NCBI GenBank assembly: GCA_027494015.1
Contig: JAOSJP010000041.1
Span: 97,356 to 161,355, forward strand
Length of the DNA stretch: 64,000 nt
DNA from: Anaerolineae bacterium
Lineage (GTDB): Bacteria > Chloroflexota > Anaerolineae > Aggregatilineales > Aggregatilineaceae
Direction: 5' to 3'
Part shown: piece by piece, positions 39,790-48,564 of the stretch
Numbering within the stretch: position 1 is the stretch's first letter
Layout of the letters: every line of letters starts with the position of its first letter
Program-made: the position numbers and the translations under genes
Notes under the pieces: model-generated
What the model was told of the DNA's origin: nothing
Database searches by the model: none
What the model saw: only the letters and a program-made list of their open reading frames with translations

Positions 39790-40593
39790 ATGTTGAAGAC
39801 GCGCGTGCTCACTGCTGTGGTGGCGCTGCCCATTCTGATCGCGGTGGTGCTGGTGGGCGGCTGGCTGTTCGCGGCGCTGGTCGCGGGGGCGCTGGTGCTG
39901 GGCGGGCTGGAATACGTCCGCCTGCTGCGCCAGGGCGGTTACCACACCCCGGCCTGGCTGGTGCTGGCGCTCGTCCTGCTGCTGGCGGGCGCAACGTGGT
40001 TTGAGCACGACGACTGGCGCGCGCCGGGCATTGCCGCGCTGCTGATCGCGGGCGCGTTCTACGCCATCTGGGGCATGGAGCACGGGCAGCCCAACCCCGT
40101 GCTGGCGCTGGCGCTGGCCGTGTTTGGGGGACTCTACCTGGGCTGGCTGGGCAGCTACCTGCTGGCCGTGCGCGACCTGCAGGAAGGCGCCTACCTGCTG
40201 CTGATGCTCTATGGCTGCGTGGCCTTCTCCGACAGCGCGGCTTACTTTGTGGGGCGGCGCTGGGGCCGCCACAAGATGTCGCCGCGCGTCAGCCCCAAGA
40301 AGACCTGGGAAGGCTACGCGGGCAGCGTGGTGGGCGGGGCGATCTTCGGCGCGCTGGCCGGCGGGCTGCCGGACACGGACGTGCTCACCTGGGGGCACGG
40401 GGCGCTGATCGGGCTGCTGATCGGGGTGCTGGGCACCGTTGGCGACCTGGCCATCTCGGCGATCAAGCGCCAGGTGGGGGCCAAAGACTCCAGCCACCTC
40501 ATCCCTGGTCACGGCGGCATCCTCGACCGCACGGACTCGGTGCTGGTTTCCGTCGCAGTCGGCTACTACTATCTTGTTTGGTTTGTCTTTTAG
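39790..40593 (+). CDS. cdsA: Phosphatidate cytidylyltransferase (CDP-diglyceride synthase)
   Basis: Makes CDP-diacylglycerol for phospholipid synthesis. 267 residues, about eight membrane segments. The C-terminal family signature is complete: SPKKTWEGYAGSVVGGAIFG, VLGTVGDLAISAIKRQVGAK, then DSSHLIPGHGGILDRTDS. GAGG lies 6 nt before the ATG at 39790. It follows uppS by 38 bp and is probably on the same mRNA. dxr, the usual next gene, is absent; a repeat and rho follow. Confidence 0.94.
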   Translation: MLKTRVLTAVVALPILIAVVLVGGWLFAALVAGALVLGGLEYVRLLRQGGYHTPAWLVLALVLLLAGATWFEHDDWRAPGIAALLIAGAFYAIWGMEHGQPNPVLALALAVFGGLYLGWLGSYLLAVRDLQEGAYLLLMLYGCVAFSDSAAYFVGRRWGRHKMSPRVSPKKTWEGYAGSVVGGAIFGALAGGLPDTDVLTWGHGALIGLLIGVLGTVGDLAISAIKRQVGAKDSSHLIPGHGGILDRTDSVLVSVAVGYYYLVWFVF

Positions 40594-40646
40594 CGCGTAT
40601 AATAGAGACAGAACGGGGCGAATTTCATTTCCGGGGCAAAGAGATC

Positions 40647-40718
40647 ACCGCAAAGGCGCAGAGAAAAAGATAGCGAGAGGGTTTTAGCCTCTCTCCGCGT
40701 CCTTTGCGTCTCTGCGGT
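40647..40718. repeat. Inverted repeat ACCGCAAAGGCGCAGAG
   Basis: ACCGCAAAGGCGCAGAG faces CTCTCCGCGTCCTTTGCGTC and TCTGCGGT across an AAAAGATAGCGAGAGGGTT centre. The hairpin lies behind cdsA and could end its transcript, though no T-run follows. Confidence 0.65.
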
Positions 40719-40776
40719 TCAATAACCTTGTCCCTTGTCGTGAGATGCACCCGACAGAACACAGAAACGCGAGAGT

Positions 40777-40805
40777 TTGACCGGGGGCCTGCACTGTGCT
40801 ATAGT
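40777..40805 (+). promoter_or_regulatory. Promoter of rho
   Basis: TTGACC, 17 bp, TATAGT with a TGC extension. Predicted start near 40812. Confidence 0.8.
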
Positions 40806-40811
40806 TGCAGT

Positions 40812-41035
40812 AGCTCGCTGTTCCAATGCATTCTACTCCTTGATTTGCGTGCCCACAGCTCGCGATATTCCTGTCCTCAGGTGCCCTTGATGATGTCTTA
40901 CGCGCGGCGGTCGTCGTGAACACGGCTTGCGCGCCCAGATTGATCTGCTGCCTGCTCATCAACACGATGGTGTGGGAAGTGCCTCACTACGACGCCCGGC
41001 GTCGCTAGGTTATCCTCGCTCGGAGATCCCGGAAC
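40812..41035 (+). promoter_or_regulatory. Long rho leader, possible autoregulatory region
   Basis: About 224 nt of untranslated leader. It contains one very short frame, MMSYARRSS-stop, at about 40890-40919. No intrinsic terminator is visible. In other bacteria rho controls its own synthesis by terminating in its leader; the length here is compatible, but no rut-type C-rich, G-poor stretch is obvious. Confidence 0.45.
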
Positions 41036-42298
41036 ATGGATATTGCAGAACTCGAAACTCAAACGCTGGCCGACCTGCGCGAGATGGCGCGCGAGGCCGA
41101 TATTGCGGGGTTCAGCCGCCTCAAAAAACAAGACCTCATCCTGCGGCTGCTTCGTGACAAAGCCGAGAAGCAAGGGCACCAACTGCGCGGGGGCATCCTC
41201 GAAATCATTGACGATGGCATCGGCTTCTTGCGCTCGGATCATTACCTGCCCGGCCCCGACGATATTTACGTCAGCCAGACGCAGATTCGCCGGTTCGGGC
41301 TGCGCACGGGCGACATGGTGATCGGCCAGGTGCGCCCGCCGAAGGACTCAGAGAAATACTTCGGCCTGCTGCGCGTGGAAGCCGTCAATGGGCTGGACCC
41401 CGAACAGGCCAAGCGCCGCCCTCGTTTCGACGACCTGACCGCCATCTTCCCCGAAGAACGCTACAACCTGGAGACCAACTCGCGCATTCTCTCCACGCGC
41501 CTGCTCAACCTGATCGCCCCCATTGGGCGCGGGCAGCGCGGCCTGATCGTCAGCCCGCCCAAAGCAGGCAAGACGACGGTGCTCAAGGAAGTGGCGAACG
41601 CGATCAGCGAGAATTACCCGGAAGTGCACCTGATGGTCGTGCTGATCGGCGAGCGCCCGGAAGAAGTCACCGACATGGACCGCTCGGTGGACGCGGAGGT
41701 GATCAGCAGCACCTTCGACGAGCCGGTGTCGTACCATGTGCGCGTGGGGGAGATGGCCCTGGAGCGCGCCAAGCGCCTGGTGGAGTCGGGGCAACATGTC
41801 GCCATCCTGCTGGACAGCATCACCCGCCTGGCCCGCGCCTACAACCTGGTCGTGCCGCCCAGCGGGCGCACGCTGACCGGCGGCCTCGACCCGTCGGCGC
41901 TCTACCCGCCCAAGCGCTTCTTCGGCGCGGCGCGCAACGTCGAAGAGGGCGGCAGCCTGACCATTGTGGCCACCTGCCTGGTCAAGACCGGCAGCCGCAT
42001 GGACGACGTGATCTACGAGGAGTTCAAGGGCACGGGCAACATGGAGCTGCACCTCTCGCGCGAGCTGCAAGAGCGGCGCATCTTCCCCGCCTTCGACATT
42101 ATGCAGTCCTCGACGCGGCGCGAAGAGCTGTTGCTCGGCCCGGACATTCTGCAGCGCGTGTGGACGATGCGCCGCATGTTGGTGCAGATGACGCAGCCCC
42201 CGGCCAACTACGACATGGTCGCCGCGACCGAGGCGCTGATCAACCAGATGCGCCACACCGACTCCAACGAGGATTTTCTGGACACGCTGACGCGCTAG
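41036..42298 (+). CDS. rho: Transcription termination factor Rho
   Basis: 420-residue hexameric RNA helicase. The N-terminal Rho_N domain ([20 protein letters not shown]) is followed by the cold-shock-like RNA-binding domain with [20 protein letters not shown] and [15 protein letters not shown]. The ATPase has Walker [20 protein letters not shown], Walker [20 protein letters not shown], the Q-loop region and the R-loop [16 protein letters not shown]. No long inserted linker, unlike Rho of Actinobacteria or Bacteroidota. CGGAG lies upstream. Assignment is secure. Confidence 0.96.
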   Translation: MDIAELETQTLADLREMAREADIAGFSRLKKQDLILRLLRDKAEKQGHQLRGGILEIIDDGIGFLRSDHYLPGPDDIYVSQTQIRRFGLRTGDMVIGQVRPPKDSEKYFGLLRVEAVNGLDPEQAKRRPRFDDLTAIFPEERYNLETNSRILSTRLLNLIAPIGRGQRGLIVSPPKAGKTTVLKEVANAISENYPEVHLMVVLIGERPEEVTDMDRSVDAEVISSTFDEPVSYHVRVGEMALERAKRLVESGQHVAILLDSITRLARAYNLVVPPSGRTLTGGLDPSALYPPKRFFGAARNVEEGGSLTIVATCLVKTGSRMDDVIYEEFKGTGNMELHLSRELQERRIFPAFDIMQSSTRREELLLGPDILQRVWTMRRMLVQMTQPPANYDMVAATEALINQMRHTDSNEDFLDTLTR

Positions 42299-42321
42299 GC
42301 GCGCCAGTGCCAGACAGAACG

Positions 42322-42360
42322 CGGGCGGCCCGTGCAATGCGCGCAGGCCGCCCGTTTTTT
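42322..42360 (+). terminator. Intrinsic terminator after rho
   Basis: CGGGCGGCC...GGCCGCCCG stem (9 bp) with a 15-nt loop and six T residues, 24 bp after the stop. Confidence 0.9.
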
Positions 42361-42423
42361 GTTGGATCGGGGCGGACAGACAGCGCGTAGGGACGCTGTT
42401 CGCCTGCGCCTGGCGCGGAGATC

Positions 42424-42457
42424 AGACTTCCGAAGTCTTCGGAGACTTCGGAAGTCT
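42424..42457. repeat. ACTTCCGAAGT hairpin
   Basis: AGACTTCCGAAGTCTTCGGA and GACTTCGGAAGTCT, here with an extra AGTCTTCGGAGACT inner palindrome. Confidence 0.7.
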
Positions 42458-42555
42458 TTCAGCGGAACGCCCCTCCCTCTGACCCTCTCCCCGGCCAATA
42501 CACCAGGCCAGGGAGGGGGAAGCATCCCTTCTGGCGGTTAAAGTCCCCCTCTCTA

Positions 42556-42661
42556 ATGAGATTTGACATTCAAGACGGGTAATACGCGCAAATGTTATGT
42601 AGGGGCGGGTTTGCAAACCCGCCCCTACAAGCGGCTGCCGATCATGATCGTCAAATCTCAT
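42556..42661. repeat. Nested inverted repeat around a GTAGGGGC palindrome
   Basis: Outer arms ATGAGATTTGAC (42556-42567) and GTCAAATCTCAT (42650-42661), a perfect 12-bp pair, enclose the GGGTTTGCAAACCC-centred GTAGGGGC palindrome (42599-42628). The outer pair could be the terminal repeat of the unit that carried the palindrome. Confidence 0.7.
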
Positions 42662-42905
42662 GAGGCTGTTATGCCCTTTGACAGGCGGGTAGTCCTCGTG
42701 CTTGCCCCCATCCCCTCCCTTCCCCCACGAGGGGGGAAGGGAGAAAAACGGCAAACCTGCTCCCCCTCCCTCCGCGCAGCGTGGGGGAAGAAGGGTCGGG
42801 GGATGGGGGCGTATGCCCGGAAGAAGTGCATAACACGCTCTAGCTCTGCTGGAAAGGGGGATGTAGGGGGAGAGGCACGTAGGGGCGTATGGCCATACGT
42901 CCCGG
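42662..42905. repeat. Spacer with C/G-run repeat block
   Basis: A CCCCATCCCCTCCCTTCCCC...GGGAAGAAGGGTCGGGGGAT block (42707-42807) resembles that at 31.1 kb. It is followed by GTGCATAACACGCTCTAG (related to words at 11.0 and 28.7 kb) and half a GTAGGGGCGTATGGCCATAC palindrome. No gene seen. Confidence 0.55.
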
Positions 42906-43014
42906 CAAAAACCTCACTCCGCCAGCAGCAGGTGCACCGCCAGCCCGGCGTAGACGTGCGGGCAAGCGCAAGCGTCCGTCAGAAGCCCCCGCCTTTAGGC
43001 GTGGGGAGTGTCAC
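42906..43014 (+). mobile_element. Solo right end of an IS200/IS605-type (TnpB) element
   Basis: The hairpin CCCCCGCCTTTAGGCGTGGGG (42986-43006) preceded by TCAGAA and followed by AGTGTCAC strongly resembles the right-end structure of IS605-family elements, where it is also the 3' guide scaffold of TnpB. The 80 bp before it are GC-rich without open tnpB coding. So only the end survives. It abuts the stop codon of the priming transferase gene. Based on remembered family pattern, not on a database match. Confidence 0.55.
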
Positions 43015-44441
43015 GAGGCTCCATGAGCGAAGAGCACCATCGGAATGGTGCGCATGATGATCTGCAAGTCCAGGCCCAGCGACCAATTCTCGATGTAGTA
43101 GATATCCAGCAAGCACATTTCCTCAAAGGGCACTTCGCTGCGCCCGCTGACCTGCCACAGCCCGGTCAGGCCGGGCAGCACGCGCAGCCGCTGCAAATGC
43201 CACGGCTCGTAGAGGACCACCTCGTCGGGCGTGGCGGGGCGCGGCCCCACCCAGCTCATGTCGCCGCGCAGGATGTTCCAGATTTGCGGCACCTCGTCCA
43301 GGCTGAAGCGGCGAATCCAGCGGCCCACGCGCGTGATGCGCGGGTCGTTGGTCAGCTTGGGGTGGCGCGGGTCTTCGCCGGTGCGCCGGATCAGGTCGGC
43401 GTGCATCTTCTCGGCATTCATGACCATCGAGCGGAACTTGTACACCTTGAAGCGTCTGCCCTCCAGCCCAACGCGCTCCTGGGCGAAGAAGATCGGCCCC
43501 GGCGTGTCCAGGCGGATGGCGATGGCGATGATCAGCGTGATCAGGGCGCTGGGCAGCAGCGCAATCAGCGCCAGGGCGATGTCCACCATGCGCTTGGTGA
43601 TGCGGCTGCTTGTATTGAAGCGCGCTTCTCCGTTGAGGCCCAGCATGGGGATGCCGCCCAGCATCTCGACCTGCACCTGGCTAAGGCTCAGCTCGAACAG
43701 GTCGGGGACCGTGCGCACCTTGACGTTCTGGCGCTCGCACTCGCGCACAACAGCCAGCATCTTGCGCTGGACGTGCCAGGGCAGGGTGATGATCACCAGG
43801 TCTACCCGGTGCTCGTCAATCAGGCGCGGCAGGTTGTCAATCTCGCCCAACGCGGGCACGCGCCCCAGGTCGCTGGCCCCGCGCGCCGGGTCGTCGTCCA
43901 CGAAGCCGATCACCTTGTAGCCCAGGTCGGGCCGGGCGACGAGCGTTTGCAGCACAGACAGTCCCACGCTGCCCGCGCCGACGATCAGCACGCGCTCGAC
44001 GCCGATGCCGCGCTTGCGCAGGTTGTTGCGCAGGATGCGCAGCGCCAGCCGCCACACGCCCAGCAGCAGCACGACCAGCGCCGCCGCCTGGATGATCAGC
44101 AGACGGGAGAAGACCAGCGGGCGCAGCAGGAAGCTGAGGGCCATGACGATGACCGCCGCGCTCATCGCCCCGTTGGTGATGGCGAAGACTTCGTCCCACC
44201 AGGTGCGTCCGCGCCGCTCGCGGTACAGGCGCGCGCCCTGGTTGAAGATCAGCATCAGGGCGGCGAAGATGAGGGCGTAGGGCCAATAGGGGGCGAATGG
44301 CGCGGCGTTGGCTTCGTCCACCGGCTGGAGAAACTGCATCTCGTAGCGCAGGTAGTACGAGAACAGGAACGCCGCCATCACCAGCAGCAGGTCGCCGGTG
44401 GGCAGCAGCCAGCGCGGCCATTTGAAAGGTGTCTCGTCCAT
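43011..44441 (-). CDS. Undecaprenyl-phosphate sugar phosphotransferase (WcaJ/WbaP-type)
   Basis: 476 residues; transfers a sugar-1-phosphate to undecaprenyl phosphate to start polysaccharide repeat-unit assembly. Four N-terminal membrane helices, a CoA-binding-like NAD fold (VERVLIVGAGSVGLSVLQTL), then a fifth hairpin helix and the catalytic domain. That domain reads KRMVDIALALIALLPSALIT, PIFFAQERVGLEGRRFKVYK with SMV, RRFSLDEVPQIWNILRGDMS and GPRP, and LPGLTGLWQVSGR. Catalytic Asp-Glu lie in the SLDE region. Start 44441 precedes a typical first helix. It forms a polysaccharide pair with the GT4 gene upstream, separated by an inverted array. Confidence 0.92.
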   Translation of the reverse strand: MDETPFKWPRWLLPTGDLLLVMAAFLFSYYLRYEMQFLQPVDEANAAPFAPYWPYALIFAALMLIFNQGARLYRERRGRTWWDEVFAITNGAMSAAVIVMALSFLLRPLVFSRLLIIQAAALVVLLLGVWRLALRILRNNLRKRGIGVERVLIVGAGSVGLSVLQTLVARPDLGYKVIGFVDDDPARGASDLGRVPALGEIDNLPRLIDEHRVDLVIITLPWHVQRKMLAVVRECERQNVKVRTVPDLFELSLSQVQVEMLGGIPMLGLNGEARFNTSSRITKRMVDIALALIALLPSALITLIIAIAIRLDTPGPIFFAQERVGLEGRRFKVYKFRSMVMNAEKMHADLIRRTGEDPRHPKLTNDPRITRVGRWIRRFSLDEVPQIWNILRGDMSWVGPRPATPDEVVLYEPWHLQRLRVLPGLTGLWQVSGRSEVPFEEMCLLDIYYIENWSLGLDLQIIMRTIPMVLFAHGAS

Positions 44442-44449
44442 AGCGGTTG

Positions 44450-44560
44450 AGAGTGATCAGTGATCAGTTTTCAGTTTTCAGTGTCCGGCTGGCCGTGTCA
44501 GCCTTCACCAGGCACCGCCTACTGACAACCGATCACTGACAACTAATCACCGACCACTCC
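44450..44560. repeat. Inverted array of TGATCAG / CAGTTTTCAG words
   Basis: GAGTGATCAGTGATCAG and CAGTTTTCAGTGTCC on the left face ACTGACAACCGATCACTGAC and CTAATCACCGACC on the right, with CAGCCTTCACC in the loop. It separates two co-directional polysaccharide genes. Confidence 0.65.
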
Positions 44561-45709
44561 TCACTCCTGCGTCTCCATTCCCAGTGCGCGGCGGTAGCTG
44601 GCAACTGTCTGCGCCGCCGTCTCCGCCCAGGTGAAACGCGCGGCATGGGCGCGCCCGCGCGCGCCCGCCTCGGCGCGCCACTGTGAGTCGTGTATGGCCC
44701 GCGCCAGCGCCGCCGCCCACGCCTCCACGCCGTCCGGCGGCAGGCACAGCCCGCCGTCGCCGACCGCTTCCGGCAGCGACGAGGCATCGGAGACGAGCGC
44801 CGGCTTGCCACAGGCCAGCGCCTCAAGCACCGGCAGCCCGAATCCCTCGAACACCGAGGGATAGACCAGCGCCTCCGCCGCGTTGTACCACAGCGGCAGC
44901 TCGTCCGCTGGCACATAGCCGGGCAGGTGCACCGTAGCGCCCAGGTTGTGCGCCTCAATCGCCGTGAAAATCTCGTCCGCCATCCAGCCGACGCCGCCCG
45001 CCAGCACCAGGTGGGCCGCCGCGCGCTCTTGCGCCGGAAGCTGCGCGTAAGCGCGCAGCAGCACGGGCAGATTCTTGCGCGGCTCCAGCGTGCCCAGAAA
45101 CAGCAGGAAGCGGTCGGGCAGCCCCTTGCGCGCCCGAAAGCGCTCCACGTTCTCGCGCGGCAGCGGGACGAACTGCTCGCCGACGCCCGGCGCGGCCACG
45201 TCAATGCGCTGCGGCGGCAGCCCGAAAGACTGCGCCAGGTCGCGGGCCGTGCTGCGCGAGATGGCGATCACCCGCCGCGCTCGCCCGCACGACCAGCGCG
45301 CAAACAGGCGCAGGTACCAGCGCCGCGCCGCCGGCAGCCGGTCGGGATAGTGCACGAAGCTCAGGTCGTAGACCGTCACCACTGACGGAGCGCGGCTGAG
45401 CAGCGGCGACACAAACGCCAAACCGTGCGCCAGGTCGGGATGCGCGCGTCGCAGCGCCCACGGCTGCGCGATCTGCTCCCAGAGAATGCGCCGCAGCGGA
45501 CTCTCAGTATTCCACACGGCGCGGCGCACCGCCAGGCGGTCATGGGCGGGCGGCTGGCTCTGCGGCCCGGCGAAGACCGTGTAGCTGAAAGCCGGGTCGG
45601 CGTCGGGCAGCGCGCGCAGCAGGTTGTAGATATAGCCGCTGATCCCCGCGCTCCGATAACCGGCCTGGGCAGACAGCAAGTGCGCGTTCAAGCTGACATG
45701 GCAGCGCAT
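44561..45709 (-). CDS. GT4-family glycosyltransferase
   Basis: 382 residues with the GT-B fold of retaining nucleotide-sugar transferases (mannosyl- or similar). The N-terminal half has SAGISGYIYNLLRALPDADP, PSVVTVYDLSFVHYPDRLP and VIAISRSTARDLAQSFGLP. The C-terminal half has FLLFLGTLEPRKNLPVLLRA, HLPGYVPADELPLWYNAAEA and the E-x7-E motif PSVFEGFGLPVLEALACGKP. The start at 45709 follows from the promoter: the -10 box ends 8 bp before it and overlaps the alternative ATG at 45718, so only MRCHVSLNAHLL can be translated, probably as a leaderless mRNA. Sugar specificity unknown. Confidence 0.88.
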   Translation of the reverse strand: MRCHVSLNAHLLSAQAGYRSAGISGYIYNLLRALPDADPAFSYTVFAGPQSQPPAHDRLAVRRAVWNTESPLRRILWEQIAQPWALRRAHPDLAHGLAFVSPLLSRAPSVVTVYDLSFVHYPDRLPAARRWYLRLFARWSCGRARRVIAISRSTARDLAQSFGLPPQRIDVAAPGVGEQFVPLPRENVERFRARKGLPDRFLLFLGTLEPRKNLPVLLRAYAQLPAQERAAAHLVLAGGVGWMADEIFTAIEAHNLGATVHLPGYVPADELPLWYNAAEALVYPSVFEGFGLPVLEALACGKPALVSDASSLPEAVGDGGLCLPPDGVEAWAAALARAIHDSQWRAEAGARGRAHAARFTWAETAAQTVASYRRALGMETQE

Positions 45710-45716
45710 GGCGGGC

Positions 45717-45725
45717 ATTATACCA
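45717..45725 (-). promoter_or_regulatory. Extended -10 promoter producing a leaderless mRNA
   Basis: TGGTATAAT on the minus strand ends 7 nt before the ATG at 45709, so transcription should begin at or one base before the start codon. Confidence 0.7.
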
Positions 45726-45795
45726 GATAACGCGGGGATTTATGAGTTCGGGGCAGATCGCAGACCCAGCCCGCAGCGCATTCTCAACAGGGATT

Positions 45796-46419
45796 TCACC
45801 ACGCGCCCGGCGGGCGCAGCAAATCGAGTGGCGGCAGGGGCACCCGCGCGGCGCGGCGGCGCTGGTTTCGCCAGTCGCGCAGCCCCAACACCACCGCGCC
45901 CAGCCCGATCATGAACAGCATGACCATCGTCGCGCCGACCGTCGCCAGCAGCAGGCGGGTGGACGTGTCGAGCGGCTCGTCTTCGCTGGCTGCGGCGGCC
46001 TGGGCGACTACCTCCGCGCGCAGCCCCTCCGCGCCGACGTGGAACGCGCCGAACGGATCGAGCGTCAGGCGCTGCGTGGCGTCGAGGGCGAAGGTGCCTT
46101 CGCGGGCAGTGGTGATGCGATAGAGCGGGCTGTCGGTGAAGCTGACGGTGTAGACGCCGCGCAGCAGGTTCTCGAAGCAGTATTCGGCCTCGTCCTCGGC
46201 GAGGATGTGCGTGGCGATGATCACGCCGCCGGTCGCCAGGTTGACGTTCACGCCAGCCAGCGGTCCCTCGTCGGCATCGCGCAGGCCGTTGGCGTTGGCG
46301 TCGGCGAACGTCGCCACGCAGATCGTGCCGGTCTCGACCTGGGCAGCGACCTGGCTCAACGGGGCGACCTGGCCGGCCAGCAGCACCCACATACCGACGA
46401 GAATGAAAAGCCGGTTCAT
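45796..46419 (-). CDS. Secreted, membrane-anchored protein with an SdrD B/CNA-B-like domain
   Basis: 207 residues. A signal peptide (MNRLFILVGMWVLLAGQVAP...VAAQ) is followed by a beta domain of the SdrD/CNA-B type with the Asp-rich loop FADANANGLRDADEGPLAGV and YCFENLLRGVYTVSF. A C-terminal membrane helix (LLLATVGATMVMLFMIGLGA) and a positive tail NQRRRAARVPL follow. Such domains bind calcium and act as surface stalks in adhesins; only one copy is present. GAGAGGGG lies 9 nt before the ATG. It lies between recA and the GT4 gene, same strand. Role likely structural at the cell surface. Confidence 0.75.
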   Translation of the reverse strand: MNRLFILVGMWVLLAGQVAPLSQVAAQVETGTICVATFADANANGLRDADEGPLAGVNVNLATGGVIIATHILAEDEAEYCFENLLRGVYTVSFTDSPLYRITTAREGTFALDATQRLTLDPFGAFHVGAEGLRAEVVAQAAAASEDEPLDTSTRLLLATVGATMVMLFMIGLGAVVLGLRDWRNQRRRAARVPLPPLDLLRPPGAW

Positions 46420-46445
46420 GCCGCGCGCCCCTCTCTGAGCATCGC

Positions 46446-46480
46446 AGTCAGCCATCAGCGCCTCAGCCGTCAGCGAGCGC
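46446..46480. repeat. Short CAGC-word array between recA and the surface-protein gene
   Basis: CAGTCAGCCATCAGCGCCTC and AGCCGTCAGCG occupy most of the 65-bp gap; no facing arm is present. Confidence 0.55.
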
Positions 46481-46483
46481 CTC

Positions 46484-47509
46484 TCACTCAGAGGCTTCGC
46501 CCGGTTCCTCGTAGATCGGGGACAGTCCGTACTCCTCGCGGATGATGTTCTCCAGTTTCATAGCCAGGCGCGGGTTCTCGCGCAGATACTGCTTGGCGTT
46601 CTCGCGCCCTTGCCCCAGCGCCTCTTCCTGATAGCGAAAGAACGCGCCGCGCTTCTCAATCACGCCTAGCTCGGTGGCAATGTCGAGGATGTCGCCCACC
46701 TTGCTGACGCCTTCGTTGTACATGATGTCGAATTCAGCTTCGCGGAAGGGCGGCGCGACCTTGTTCTTGGTGACGCGCACGCGGGTGCGGTTGCCTATCG
46801 TATCGCCGCCCGCCTTGATGGACTGGATGCGCCGGATGTCGAGCCGCACGCTGGCGTAGAACTTGAGCGCGCGCCCGCCGGGCGTTGTCTCTGGGTTGCC
46901 GAACATCACGCCGACTTTCTCGCGCAGTTGGTTGGTGAAGACCATGCAGGTGTTGGACTGCTTGATCGCGCCGGAGAGCTTGCGCAGCGCCTGCGACATC
47001 AGCCGCGCCTGCAAGCCCACATGCGCATCGCCCATCTCGCCCTCCAGCTCGGCGCGCGGCACGAGCGCGGCCACGCTGTCCAGGATGATGACATCGAGCG
47101 CGCCGCTGCGCACCAGCGCCTCGGCGATTTCCAGCGCCTGCTCGGCCATGTCCGGCTGCGAGACGTAGAGATTCTCCACGTCCACGCCGATGCGGGCGGC
47201 GTAGGACGGGTCGAGCGCGTGTTCCATGTCAATGAAAGCGCAGATGCCGCCGCGCTTCTGCGCCTCAGCGATGGTGTGCAGGCAGAGCGTCGTCTTGCCG
47301 GAGCTTTCCGGCCCGTAGATTTCGGTGACCCGCCCACGCGGGATGCCGCCCACGCCCAGGGCGATGTCCACCGCCAGCGACCCGGTGGGGATCGCTTCCA
47401 CCTGCAGGTGCACGGCATCGCCCAGCCGCACGATTGCCCCGTCACCGAAGCGCTTGGTGAGATCGGACAGCGCCGATTCTAGCGCCTTGTCGCGGCCTTT
47501 GTCGGTCAT
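46484..47509 (-). CDS. recA: Recombinase RecA
   Basis: 341 residues; forms the DNA filament for homologous recombination and for LexA self-cleavage. Walker [39 protein letters not shown] L-region seen as [20 protein letters not shown], Walker [19 protein letters not shown], the L1 loop [20 protein letters not shown], and L2 region [20 protein letters not shown] are intact. The acidic C-terminus ends [13 protein letters not shown] lies upstream of the ATG. No LexA box of GAAC-N4-GTTC type was found before it. Assignment is secure. Confidence 0.96.
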   Translation of the reverse strand: MTDKGRDKALESALSDLTKRFGDGAIVRLGDAVHLQVEAIPTGSLAVDIALGVGGIPRGRVTEIYGPESSGKTTLCLHTIAEAQKRGGICAFIDMEHALDPSYAARIGVDVENLYVSQPDMAEQALEIAEALVRSGALDVIILDSVAALVPRAELEGEMGDAHVGLQARLMSQALRKLSGAIKQSNTCMVFTNQLREKVGVMFGNPETTPGGRALKFYASVRLDIRRIQSIKAGGDTIGNRTRVRVTKNKVAPPFREAEFDIMYNEGVSKVGDILDIATELGVIEKRGAFFRYQEEALGQGRENAKQYLRENPRLAMKLENIIREEYGLSPIYEEPGEASE

Positions 47510-48079
47510 ATGCGCTCAGTCCTCTGCGTTGCTAGGTGGGAACCGATCTTGCAGCACGAGTTCTTACATGGCAAAGGCCAGTCTGACCACCTGTTGTGCA
47601 AAGAGCGTGCAACGTTATGTGAGCGATGCTGGGACGCAGAGGTTCAGTCAGGTGGTGCTCACCCTCCAGAAGTTTGGAAGGAGGGGAGGGCGGAGGGGGG
47701 GGGGGGAAGACCTGCCCAGGCTGCGTCGGCTGCGTCTCCTGTGACCGACAACGGGGCAGCGCGGCACCACCAGGCCACGCGCATCAAGGCGAAATCTGGA
47801 AAATGCTGCTGGAATTCCGCCGCAGGGGCCTGGAGCACCCATGCCCGTACTTCCGCACGCATCAGCGTCGGATGCAGTATCAAGCCTTTCGTGCCGAAGG
47901 TTCCTGATCGGCTCTGGGTCTGTAAAGCGGCATCAGCAACGCCTTACTGAATTTCACGCCGCGTGACTCGGTGGTGGCAGCGCTCCCCATATCCCTCAGT
48001 GCTGTACAATGGGAGCATCGTGCCGGCTGGCAACGCAGTGAACAACGCGCGCCCGGCCTGGCCCCCAGGAGGCACGGCG
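47510..48079. other. Spacer between recA and the PH-like gene; no supported gene
   Basis: 570 bp. It contains a G-rich tract GGAGGGGAGGGCGGAGGGGG ending in twelve G (about 47680-47706), reminiscent of the corrupted tracts near the right end. A minus-strand frame opens at 47883 (MILHPTLMRAEVRAWVLQAP); it has no recognised domain and its end runs through the G tract, so it may be a decayed or corrupted gene. A TACAAT at 48005 could be the -10 of the next gene. Confidence 0.4.
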
Positions 48080-48508
48080 ATGGAGGAAGTGAGCAAGATC
48101 GTCTTTGAATACGGCCAGGTGTTGCTCAAGATGGATCGCTCCAAGCGCGAATCCGCGCAGATCATCCGCACGCTGGGCGGGGACGAACGGGAGCAGGTCT
48201 TGCAGCAGCACATTGCCAAGTACTGGAACCCGCGCAGCCTGTGGGATCGCCCGGACGGGCTGCTCGTCGTGACCGATCAGCGCGTGGTCTTCCTGACCAG
48301 GCAGGAGACCATCGCCACCACCACCGATTTCCTGAGCTTCCCCCTGGAGTTCATCGAAAACCTGCGGGCGGCCCGTGTCTGGCTTTTCGTGCCGGCCATC
48401 CGCTTCGAAGTCCGGGGGATGCCGTTCGCCTTCACGCTGCTGCGCGGGGCCGAAGCCGTCTGCGCGGCGATGGCCAGCGCCAGGGAACGCCAGCGCGCCG
48501 CCCCCTGA
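48080..48508 (+). CDS. Small cytoplasmic protein with a PH/GRAM-like domain
   Basis: 142 residues. The first half (MEEVSKIVFEYGQVLLKMDR) has amphipathic helices with QVLQQHIAKYW. The second half is a beta domain (DGLLVVTDQRVVFLTRQETI, TDFLSFPLEFIENL, RVWLFVPAIRFEVRGMPFAF) that matches the bacterial PH/GRAM-like pattern, ending in helix EAVCAAMASARER. AGGAGG 8 nt upstream fixes the start. No signal peptide. Directly followed by the secreted CAQD-domain protein and the two-component genes; the spacing of 56 bp would allow one transcript. Function unknown; such domains often bind lipid headgroups or proteins. Confidence 0.7.
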   Translation: MEEVSKIVFEYGQVLLKMDRSKRESAQIIRTLGGDEREQVLQQHIAKYWNPRSLWDRPDGLLVVTDQRVVFLTRQETIATTTDFLSFPLEFIENLRAARVWLFVPAIRFEVRGMPFAFTLLRGAEAVCAAMASARERQRAAP

Positions 48509-48564
48509 GCGTTTGAGTTCAGCCAGCGGGCGAGGCCCGGCTGGCGCTGAAAGGAACAGCCCTC

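Noticed and set aside
42563..43057. 164-codon frame over the repeats upstream of the priming transferase
   Set aside because: It reads through palindromes and the IS605-type end; no domain.
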